Assembly (NCBI RefSeq): GCF_036711975.1
Contig: NC_091968.1
Span: 26,583,001-26,647,000 of the forward strand
DNA length: 64,000 nt
Reading direction: 5' to 3'
Source of the DNA: Onthophagus taurus
Taxonomy: Eukaryota > Arthropoda > Insecta > Coleoptera > Scarabaeidae
In this document: one piece after another, positions 1 to 10,200 of the stretch
Numbering within the stretch: position 1 is the stretch's first letter
Layout of the letters: every line of letters starts with the position of its first letter
Made by a program: the position numbers and the translations under genes
The notes under the pieces: generated by a model
What the model saw: only the letters and a program-made list of their open reading frames with translations
Database searches by the model: none
Told to the model about the DNA's origin: nothing

Positions 1-52
1 TAGGGCTAAATCCGAATGTTTCTAGTTGTCGGTCTAGTGTTAGTTCTAGTCT
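1..52. repeat. CTAG-rich palindromic repeat, half copy
   Basis: The segment reads GGCTAAATCCGAATGTTTCTAG and then repeated CTAG/GTTAGTTCTAG words. It resumes at 1294-1345 after 1.2 kb of other repeats, so the palindromic unit appears to have been split by the material between. The same repeat recurs at many other places in the window. Confidence 0.7.
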
Positions 53-485
53 TTGATTATATATAATATGGATTGAGCTAACTGAATATATCTACTAACA
101 AAAATGTGGCTCAAGGTGAATAGACGCAGATGGAAAGCGATAATGTGAAAGTGTAACAAAGATAGACACAAAACGGTACTAAACAGACGGGCGCATGCGC
201 ACAAAAGTGTCAAACCTCTTCTATTTGACGTTTATCGTTTTGTTGTGTCACAGCCAGTCACACCGTTATGTTTAAAAATGTATTGTTTCGTGTGCAAAGT
301 TCGCGATAATACAGTTTCACATCACCTGTAAGTATTATAAATGTTACTTCTAATTGATAGTTTTTTATCTTATAAATTAACGCACGCCCATTATATATCA
401 GTACGCTTCTATGTCTATCTCGGTTCGATCACCTTGCGCAAGCTATCTCTCTCGTTGGCTCAATCCATATTATATATAATCAAAG
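51..485. mobile_element. 435-bp MITE, copy A
   Basis: The element is bounded by perfect 28-bp terminal inverted repeats that begin CTTTGATTATATATAATATG and end CATATTATATATAATCAAAG. It has no transposase. A 69-codon open frame inside is also found, slightly altered, in copy B and is probably incidental. Copy B at 859-1293 has the same length, the same orientation and only scattered differences, which suggests recent activity or a recent direct duplication. Confidence 0.8.
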
Positions 486-858
486 ATGATATACAAATAG
501 CCGTGTTAATGATAAAAATTTGTAAAAAAAAGTTCTTTAAAAGGAATTAAGTTGAATTAGGATACGTTCGAAAACGTCAAAATTTAAGAAAACCTCATTG
601 ACTTTATTTATTGGAGTTAAGAAACGATTTATGTCACAAATTAAAGATAAAAGACCATATTTTAAAGTATGATATAAAAATTGCCGTGTTAATGATAAAA
701 ATTTGTAAAAAAAGTTCTTTAAAAGGAATTAAGTTGAATTAGGATACGTCCGAAAACGTCAAAATTTAAGAAAACCTCATTGACATTATTCATTGGAGTT
801 AAGAAACGATTTATATCACAAATTGAAGATAAAAGACGATATTTTACGGTATGATATA
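486..858. repeat. Two tandem copies of a ~185-bp unit
   Basis: The unit starting ATGATATACAAATAGCCGTG at about 486 recurs at about 669 with a few substitutions. The pair lies exactly between the two 435-bp MITEs. No coding content is supported. Confidence 0.7.
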
Positions 859-1293
859 CTTTGATTATATATAATATGGATTGAGCTAACTGAATATATC
901 TACTAACAAAAATGTAGCTCAAGGTGAATAGACGCAGATGGAAAGCGATAATGTGAAAGTGTAACAAAGATAGACATAAAACGGTACTAAACAGACGGGC
1001 GCATGCGCACAAAAGTGTCAAACCTCTTCCATTTGACGTTTATCGTTTTGTTGTGTCACAGCCAGTCACACCGTTATGTTTAAAAATGTATTGTTTCGTG
1101 TGCAAAGTTCGCGATAATACAGTTTCACATCACCTGTAAGTATTATAAATGTTACTTCTAATTGATAGTTTTTTATCTTATAAATTAACGCACGCCCATT
1201 ATATGTCAGTACGCTTCTATGTCTATCTCGGTTCGATCACCTTGCGCAAGCTATCTCTCTCGTTGGCTCAATCCATATTATATATAATCAAAG
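859..1293. mobile_element. 435-bp MITE, copy B
   Basis: This is the second copy of the element at 51-485, with the same 28-bp terminal inverted repeats and the same length. The CTAG-rich palindrome continues directly after it (GTTCTAGTATTGCACTAG), so both MITEs and the tandem pair between them sit inside one larger repeat. Confidence 0.8.
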
Positions 1294-1339
1294 GTTCTAG
1301 TATTGCACTAGCACTATCACTCAGATTGATGGGAGTGCC

Positions 1340-3400
1340 CGCTATAGCCAAAAGAATCATTTTAATGCACACAAATTCGAAATGTTATCCACACCGTTGC
1401 GTTTTTTAATAATTATAAAGAGATGGCATAGCTAGGAACCAAATTCCTATTATATACACAAGTTTTCAGTGTTATCCAGCTAGCTTTTAATTATTTAGAC
1501 AAGCTTTCAGTGATACTTATCAATTTTTAATCATTTCGAATAAGTTTTACACCTGTGAACCAGATATTAAGCATTTAGACATTGTATCAAAGATCACCAA
1601 CAAGTTTGTAATTATTTAGAACAACCTGGCATAGCTATAAATCATTTTGTAATCATTTAGACAATATTTTAGACAATATCAACCAAGTTTTAATCACTTT
1701 GAAACATTTTGCAACATCATAGACGTGTTTTGAACGACATTCGATGCTGTTTCATATGGTTTTGAACAACTTGAAATAGCTATAGATCATTTTGCAATTA
1801 TTTAGACAAGTTACCAACTAATTTGTAATCACTTTGAACAATTCTGCAACGTTATAGGTTTGTTTTGCACAAAAGAGTCATTTTAATGACACAAATTCGA
1901 AATGCTATCCACTCCGTTGCATTTTTTAATAATTATAAAGAGCTGGCATGGCTAGGAAGCAATTTGCAATGATATACGCAAGTTTTCAGTATTAACCAGC
2001 TAGGTTTTAACCATTTAGAAAAGCTTTCAGTGATACTTATCAATTTTTAATCATTTCGAATAACTTTTATACCTGGGAATGAGATATTAAGCATTTAGAC
2101 ATTGTATCAAAAATCACCAACAAGTTTGTAATTATTTAGAACAACCTGGTATAGCTATAAATCATTTTGTAATCATTTAGACAATATTTTAGACAATACC
2201 AACTAAGTTTAAATCACTTTGAAACATTTGGCAACGTTATAGATTTGTTTTGAACGACATTAGATGCTGTTTTATATGGTTTTGAACAAGTTGGAATAGC
2301 TATAGATCATTTTGCAATTATTTAGACAAGTTACCAACTAATTTGTAATCACTTTGAACAATTCTGCAACGTTATAGGTTTATTTTAAAAACAAAAGAAT
2401 CATTTTAATGCACACATATTCGAAATGCTATGCGTTTTTTTAATAATTATAAAGAGCTGGCATAGCTAGGAAGCAATTTGCAATGATATACACAAGTTTT
2501 CTGTATTAACCAGCTAGTTTTTAACCATTTAGACAAGCTTTCAGTGATACTTCTCAATTTTTAATCATTTTGAATAACTTTTATACCTGTGAACCAGATA
2601 TTAAGTTATGCGAATTACCCATGTTGCAAGTAAAATGAAATTTGAATATGAAAATAAAACAGAATTTATGAACCTTACACTTGCAGAGATTATTTAATTT
2701 ATATCGGAACCGGTTTCGAAGTTTATAACTTAATCTTCAGCCGAAAACTATACAAAAATGTAAAAAATATAAAATACTCACTGTCAGAAAGTGGCTTCGC
2801 TTCTATAAAATATGTGTCGTTAAAATTTAAAATTCCAAATGGAGGAGGCATTAAAAATTACAATGAAATCTAGAAAGTAACATAAATTAGATTAAGATCA
2901 ATCTAACAAACATAAAAATAACTTACAAATCGAAAGTGATGGTTAAATATAAAATTCGTTGAACAATTACAGCAAATGAGGTATTAAAGGTTAAATGTGA
3001 CCATCTTGGCGGAGCGAGGACAATGTATCAAAGATCACCAACAAGTTTGTAATTATTTAGAACAACCTGGCATAGCTATAAATGATTTTGTAATCATTTA
3101 GACAATATCAACTAAGTTGCATCACTTGAAATAGCTTTTTGGCATAGCTATAAATCATTTAGACAATATTTTAAACATTATCAACCAAGTTTTAATCACT
3201 TTGAAAAATTTTGCAACGTTATAGACTTGTTTTGAACGACATTGGATGCTGCTTCCTATGGTTTTGAACAACTTGGAATAACTATGGATCATTTTGCAAT
3301 TATTTAGACAAGTTGTCAAACATTACCAACTAATTTTCAATCAGTTTGAACAATTTTGCAACGTTATAGGCTTGTTTTGAACAAAAGCATCATTTTAATG
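1340..3400. repeat. ~522-bp tandem satellite, nearly four units
   Basis: The marker AATCATTTTAATGCACAC occurs near 1351, 1872, 2394 and, at the end, 3390. Units share words such as TTTAGACAA, TTGCAACGTTATAG and GGCATAGCTA. The third unit is interrupted at about 2606-3022 by an unrelated segment. No gene is seen. Confidence 0.75.
2606..3022. mobile_element. Insertion within the 522-bp satellite
   Basis: The satellite breaks after GATATTAAG and resumes at CAATGTATCAAAGATCACC. The ~415-bp insert has no coding potential. On its minus strand (2704-2744) it carries CTGAAGA and GAAAC separated by a short hairpin and flanked by complementary TCGG/CCGA, a hammerhead-like arrangement described in the findings. 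Confidence 0.5.
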
Positions 3401-3595
3401 CATGTCTGAAGACGCACGGCTAAACCCTAATTTTTGTAGTTCTCGTTCTTGTGTTAGTTCTAGTTTTACACTAGCACTATCACTAGAACTAATACCTAAA
3501 GGATTAGTTCTCGGTCTAGTATTGCAGGAAAAATTCTGAGAAAGAGGTCCATAGGAAGAAGACGTAACTCTTGGATGAAGAACCTTCATGAGTGA
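3395..3595. repeat. CTAG-rich palindromic repeat
   Basis: After the satellite come GAAGACGCACGGCTAAACCC and an imperfect palindrome of CTAGTTTTACACTAGCAC-type words. It marks the right border of the 1.3-3.4 kb repeat block. Confidence 0.6.
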
Positions 3596-4209
3596 TTAGG
3601 CTGCATTAGCAACAAACTATTCAGATCTGTGGTCTCAAAAGTTAGAATCGGATTCGGCACCTAAAAAAGTGATTGATTTTATTAAAACTCTTTCAATGAA
3701 GTTCATTGATTAGGATGCAATTCTTGTTTTTATGTGTTCTAATTAATCAGGTTTTATTAATTATAACAAAACCTATCTTAATCCTAATCTATAATACTAA
3801 TCGGTTTCATTACATTGATTAGCTATAGTGTGGGGTTTCAATATCGAGTTGTGTCAATATTTTTGATAGATTAAAGTGATTATTTGATAGATAAAAGGAT
3901 AAAAAGATTATTTTTATTTGTATAAAAATATAACCTTACTTTTCATATTTTGAATATGTCAAAAAAAATTGACAAGATAACTTAGATAACTATAAATCTA
4001 AAAGCATATCTTATCTTTATAATAACAAATTAATTTAATTAACCACATAATTTCGAATCATTAATTTATATTTAAAAAAAATAAGTAAATTTAATTTAAA
4101 ATTGCATTAAAAAAATATTAATTTCGCTTTTCCGATAGATGTCGCAACAAACCACATTTTGACATAATCGAACCTAACCTTACTTCTATAATTGACAAGT
4201 TTAATCTGT

Positions 4210-4266
4210 ATGTTAACAAACCGATTTTCTCTAATTTTTTCACCGCTTTTAAGGCGTTTATTAAAA
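4210..4266 (+). other. Possible 19-residue N-terminal extension of AIMP1
   Basis: An ATG at 4210 is in frame with the AIMP1 start at 4267, with no stop between. The 19 extra residues are hydrophobic and arginine-rich without acids, similar to a mitochondrial presequence. The 4267 start has the better context (AAAAATGA), so this may be only 5' UTR. Confidence 0.3.
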
Positions 4267-7200
4267 ATGACCGAACCAGTTAGTTGGGTGGCCCTACAAG
4301 ATAAAGCAACCGCTATACAAAATACTATTGTTGAAGTACAAAAAGAGGTATGTAAAAATCGAAAAAATCGTTCAAATATACACCTAAAACGATTTTCTTT
4401 AGCTTGATGTTGTAACCCAAACCTACAACGACGCTTTCTGCGATCACTTACGCGATGAAAATCGTCGATTAAAAGAAATGATCGAAAACGCTCGCATGAA
4501 ATTGATAATTGCAGAAAAAAAGAACGGAGTTCCTCAAATTGCTGTTCCAAAGCGAAACGTTGCGTGTTCTAATGAAACTCAAAAAGTAGAGGAGAAAAAA
4601 GATAAGGGTGATGTTCCAAAGAAAGAAAAAAAAGCACCGAAAGAAACCAAACCGAAACTTCCTGTTGCCCCTGAACTTCCTGTTGATGTAGGTCGTTTAG
4701 ATTTGCGTATTGCAAAAATTGAGGATGTTCAAAAACATCCCGATGCTGATACTTTGTATGTTTTAAAAATTAATTGCGGGGAGGATAAACCAAGGACTGT
4801 TTGTTCTGGATTGGTGGAACAGATTCCTAAAGAAGATTTGGAAAATAGATTCGTTGTGTTACTTTGCAACTTAAAACCACAAAAGGTAATTAAATTAGGA
4901 AAAATTAAAGAATCATCATGTGGTTGCATAAAAAAGCACGTTAAAAATAAAAAGAAAGTGCAAAAAAGTGTAGAATATACCAAAAAATCACATTAAAGTT
5001 TTGATGTGACGTCAGAAGTAATGTTAGCCATGCATTTTACTCGTGCCTCAGCCAAGTAGACACACTTTTATGAGAAATAACATTTGTGAGTGTCTGCTGT
5101 GGCCCCCAAGGCTGGCTATATAGAGAATATTTCCCTTTTGTTTACTCAAAACTTTATTTTTTACCAATACAAAAGAAGGTTAACCTTATTTCTCCTTATG
5201 AACAATATTAAAACAAGTGACATGGTTATCAACGTTTTCGCAGAATAAAGTGATGCCAGTAGGGTATGCAACCAACATTGCTCTTACTAAAATAGCATAA
5301 TAAGACAAGTATGAGCAAGTTGCTTCATGTGTATATCTAAAATGACATTATTAAAATGTTATTATTAAAATATTATTAAAAAAATTATTTTATCAGCCCC
5401 GCAATAGCATTAACTACGCTTTTGCCTACAATGGTCACTGTTGGTTGCCTAACCCATTGACATCACTCTTTTACACGGGAACTATGCGGAACGCTCAGTC
5501 CAGTTAATAATCATGTCACTGTATTAAAACATTCCAAACAATATCTTGGCTGTTTCTTGCACTGGGTGCAATACGTCACCTTTTTCACCTGAGACTTAGG
5601 AATGATTCCATCCTGCTTCTTTTTGTAGCAGCCACGACAGTATTTGTGGTTTTCCCTAAACTTGTAGTTTAGTTTACTACACACGTGGCTACGCATATTA
5701 GTGTTTGAAATATTAGGGGCTTCAACCTCATCTTTATCTTGCCATTTCAACAGATCTTCTATAACCGAATACCGGAAATACATAATGGAAAAGACGCTGT
5801 TCTCGACTAGTTTGTACACAAAGTGAGCGCTTATGACAGACGTTCCCATCAGTATTTCCGTTGCTACTTTCTTATACCAACGAATTGTTCTCCGCAAAGC
5901 GATTTGGTCACTGAGCTTCTCGCTTATCGAGCCATTTTAGGACGCAGATTCCTTTTTCATTTTCTAGAAGCTCAAGATGAAGCTAAAAAAGGAGAAATGG
6001 TAGTATTTCTCCTTTCTTTAGCTACATCTTGACAACATTAGCTGGATTTCCTTTCCTGTTGCTGCGTAAAGTTCCAAGACAGTGTGTTTTACAATCTAAC
6101 AGTATATGCGCGAGCTGGAGACTTGTATACCAATTGTCGGTCACACAAATCCGACAACATTGCAATAGATTTTTAGCCAAATTGAGAACAATTTTTGGTC
6201 GATTTTACAAGTTCCACGTGTAACCTTTTCCGCAGCAGAGTTTAGAAATTTTGATACCATATTTATGCGCTTTTTGAGAGTTGTATTGCTTGAATAGCGA
6301 CCTTGCTTGGACAAGCCTTTATGGCAACTTGCCACTCTGGTCTTATTGCACTTTGAAAATCATCTGCAAATTGCAACTGGTTTCCTGAAGAAATAAATTT
6401 CTAATTTCGTACTGACCAATATCTTCAAATTCAGTTAGTTCCGGTTCTAAGTCTAGTGTTAGTTCTACTTTTCTTTCAATAAAAATACACCTAGAACTAG
6501 AAAGTATCGCGTTTACCCGTGCGTCTTCAGACGAAATTTACAACCCACCCTCTGCTCTATACAGGGTGTATCTGAATGACATGCCCAAACTTCAGGGGGT
6601 GATTCTTTAGGCAATTTTAAGGGTACTTTGATATATAAACCATGGGCGACTTGGGCTCCCCCTAAGGAGCTACACCCCTCCAAAAATGGCGGAAAATTTT
6701 GGTTTAATTTTTTTTTCTCAAAAACCATAAACGCTAGGACAACGAAATTTGGGGAATATGTTTAACTGGTAGTAGGGCACGTTTTCACCCTATTTGGACT
6801 TTCAACCTATCCTTCTAAACTACTAAACGCAACCACCCCCTTTACATTTGTGCTAAAAATTTTTTATGCAGAGGGTAAATACATTAAAAAAAAATTACAT
6901 AGGTAGATGAAAGTATCCTAAAACTTTTTTGTCTCTCTAAAATTTTTCCAAAAACGACTAATTTTTGAGAAAAAAAATAATAAAGCAAACACTGCCCGTT
7001 CAACAACGGGGTTGTCGATCAAAAGTTGGAATGAATTTTTAATGAAAAAATCTTAGTAGGCTTTGCAATCTTTATCAGAAATATTTTTGACGTTTAAATG
7101 TCAGTGGTTTTCTTACTATTATTATTGTTTTTCAAATTAATTTATGAATTAAGTTCTACCGCATTTACGCTCGTTCACTCGACGTTTCAAAATTTTAAAT

Positions 7201-10200
7201 AAAACAATAATAATAGTAAGAAAACCACTGACATTTAAACGTCAAAAATATTTCTGACAAAGATTGCTAAGCCTGCTAAGATTTTTTCTTTAAAAATTCA
7301 TTCCAACTTTCGATTAACAACGCTACAGCTTAACAGTTAGTGTTTGCTTAATTAATTTTTTTCTCAGAAACTATTAACTTTTCGAAGAACATCAGAGAGG
7401 CAAAAAAGTTTTAGAATATTTTCGTCTATCTAAATAAAATATTTCCAATGTATTTATCATCGTCATAAAAAAGATCTAGACAAAAATTGAACGGGGGTGG
7501 TTATGTTTAGTAACTTAGAAGGGAAGATTGAAAGTACAAATAGGCTCGAAACATGTCCTATTATAAGCTAAACATATTTCCCAAATTTCATTTTCTTGGT
7601 GTTAATGGTTTTCGGGAAAAATATAATAACCCAAAATTTTTCGCCATTTTTGAAGGGGCGTAGCTCCGCAGGGGAGTCGAAATCGCTGATAGTTTATATG
7701 AGAAAGTACCCTTAAAATTGCCTAAAGAATTGCCCTCTGAAGTTTGGGCACGTCATTCAGATACACCTGTACATAACCCAACATTTGAGAAATTCGCCTT
7801 GGTTTAAATGTTAATTAACCTAACTCAAAGTAGAATTTCTACACAAAATTCTGAAATAAATCAATAAATTAGGTGAATCTGAATGTAACATTTAAGGAGA
7901 TATCCCCTCTAAAAAGATACGTCGCATCTGGGTGACAAAGAATCGAGTGTTGTAGCAGCAATTTTTAAATCTGTAATGGAAGGAACACAGAAAGGTATCA
8001 CTCAATAAAAGAATAGTATCAGTAAATAGTCTTCAGCCAGTAGTATTGTAATCTCCAAGCACTTAGTAGTGTTTTGGGGTTATACAGGGTGTTTCAGGTT
8101 TTCGTAGCAGGATTTTGATAGATCTTTTAAAATTAGCACAAAAACTTCATATAAACATACAGGGTGTACAAAAAAGTATGGAATAATGGTTCTACAGCCT
8201 AAATTCCAACTTATATTAAAAAAAGTTTTAAATAAAAGTTATTTGAAACTATTTTCCGCATATCTTGGCGTAGAAATAAAGTAAAAATGATGACGGCAGT
8301 CTGAGTTACGACATGGTGAGTGTGTTTTTTAAATGGAACACCCTGTATATTGTAAGGTTTTTGGATTCTTTTGACAAGTTGTTGCAAAATGCCATAAGGT
8401 TTTAATGCTTTAAACTACATAGTTTTCGAGATATTGAAACTTTTATTTAAAAAGATTTGACATAGCGACAACTAAATTATTGAAAAGATAACCTAAGCCT
8501 TGACGTCACAGGGATGGGCGGAGCATATACCGACTCCAAATATCTTCGTTGCTAACGAAAAATTCCCATATGCAATTTTTCAATAGTCAAGGCTTAGGTT
8601 GTCTATAGACTGCCTAAGTCTGACGTCACAGAAGTGGGCGGAGCTTATACTGACTCCAAACAATTTCGTTGCTAACGATAAATCGCCAAAAAATGTCATT
8701 TGAAATGTCATCACTTAGTTTATTTTATTTTAACACTAATGAAACATTGCATATGGTAATTTACCGTTAGCAACGAAAATGTTTGGAGTCGGTATAAGCT
8801 CCGCCCATCCCTGTGACGTCAAGGCTTAGGTTGTCTATTCCATAATGACAACCTAACCCGTCATCATTTTTATTTTATTTCTACGCCAAAATATGCGGAA
8901 AATAGTTTCAAGTAACTTTTATTTAAAACTTTTTTTAATATAAGTTGAAGTTTAGGCTCTAGAACCAGGGACTAAGAACGGAACGAAAACGAGAACGAAA
9001 TTAACCGAATAATTTATAAGAACGAAAACGGAAACAAAAACGAAATTTTTAATGACACAATATTTTTATAACCTACTCCTAGTAGAGATTCTTAGATTAA
9101 ATAGTTACAATTAATTTTTATATAAATATATTCATATATACTAAAAGTAATAATTATCCTGTGATTTACTTTAGAATATATCTTTAATTTAATTAACTAA
9201 AATTTTTATTTATTTTGGAATGCTGAATTATTTATATACAGGGTGATTCACATAAGAACCGACATAGAACAGGGACATGTAGAGGATAATAAATTAAGAC
9301 GATTTCACACAACTTATCTCTATACTAAGTTGTACTCCTGAGGAGTTATAGGCCTTCAAAGTTAGGTCTTAAATTTTTAAAACATTGAATATCTTCGTAA
9401 TACATTAAGTTAGAAAAACCAAATTTGGTATACGTTATGAGTGTACCGAGGGTATTAATTGGTAGCAAGTTGAGACCAATTGAGGCATTTGAAAGGGTTT
9501 ATTACGGGTGATGGTCCCCTAAATTTTGACAGATTTTTTAAACCTTTTGGTGGATTTAACACATTATTACCTGATTTCATGTGGAATTTAATTCTAAAAC
9601 TTTTTTTACTCTTATTATTTTTTAAAAACATTGTCGTTTTCATAAAAAACTCCAATAACTAAAGACACGAATTTCGTTAATGCTACTTAAAATCATCGAA
9701 AATTCAGTAGTCGGCTGTGAAATTGTACGTCAAACTTGACAAATAGGTTATAAAACCTTGTCGTCAAATAACTTTATAACCTATTTGTCAAGTTTGACGT
9801 ACAATTTCATAGCCGACTACTGAAGATACTACCTACTTGAGACTACTAAAGAGGTTTCTTATTCGAGTAAAACATTCCAAGCTACTCGACGTGCTTTAGA
9901 ACTCTATCTTAGGTTCGTTTCAAAGTGTCGAAGAATTCCGAAACGTGCAATTTCGCTATTAGTTCCGCGAGTTCCAAGAAATTCTAGATAATCATTTAAA
10001 ACTAAAATGCTTTAAGGAAAACACGTTATACCTTAAGCAAAACTTTAAACTTATTTTTCAATAGATCTTACGATATATTGAATGGTTTAAAAGTAGGCTA
10101 AAAAATTAAATTTTACATATTTGAAATCTTTTGATATCTAAATGTAGATTGATATTGAATGTAATTGAAGAAAGTTATTTACTTTGTTGCTATAATTCAT

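Noticed and set aside
1340-3400. Possible CRISPR-like or clustered repeat array
   Set aside because: Units are ~520 bp without spacer structure; eukaryotic satellite.
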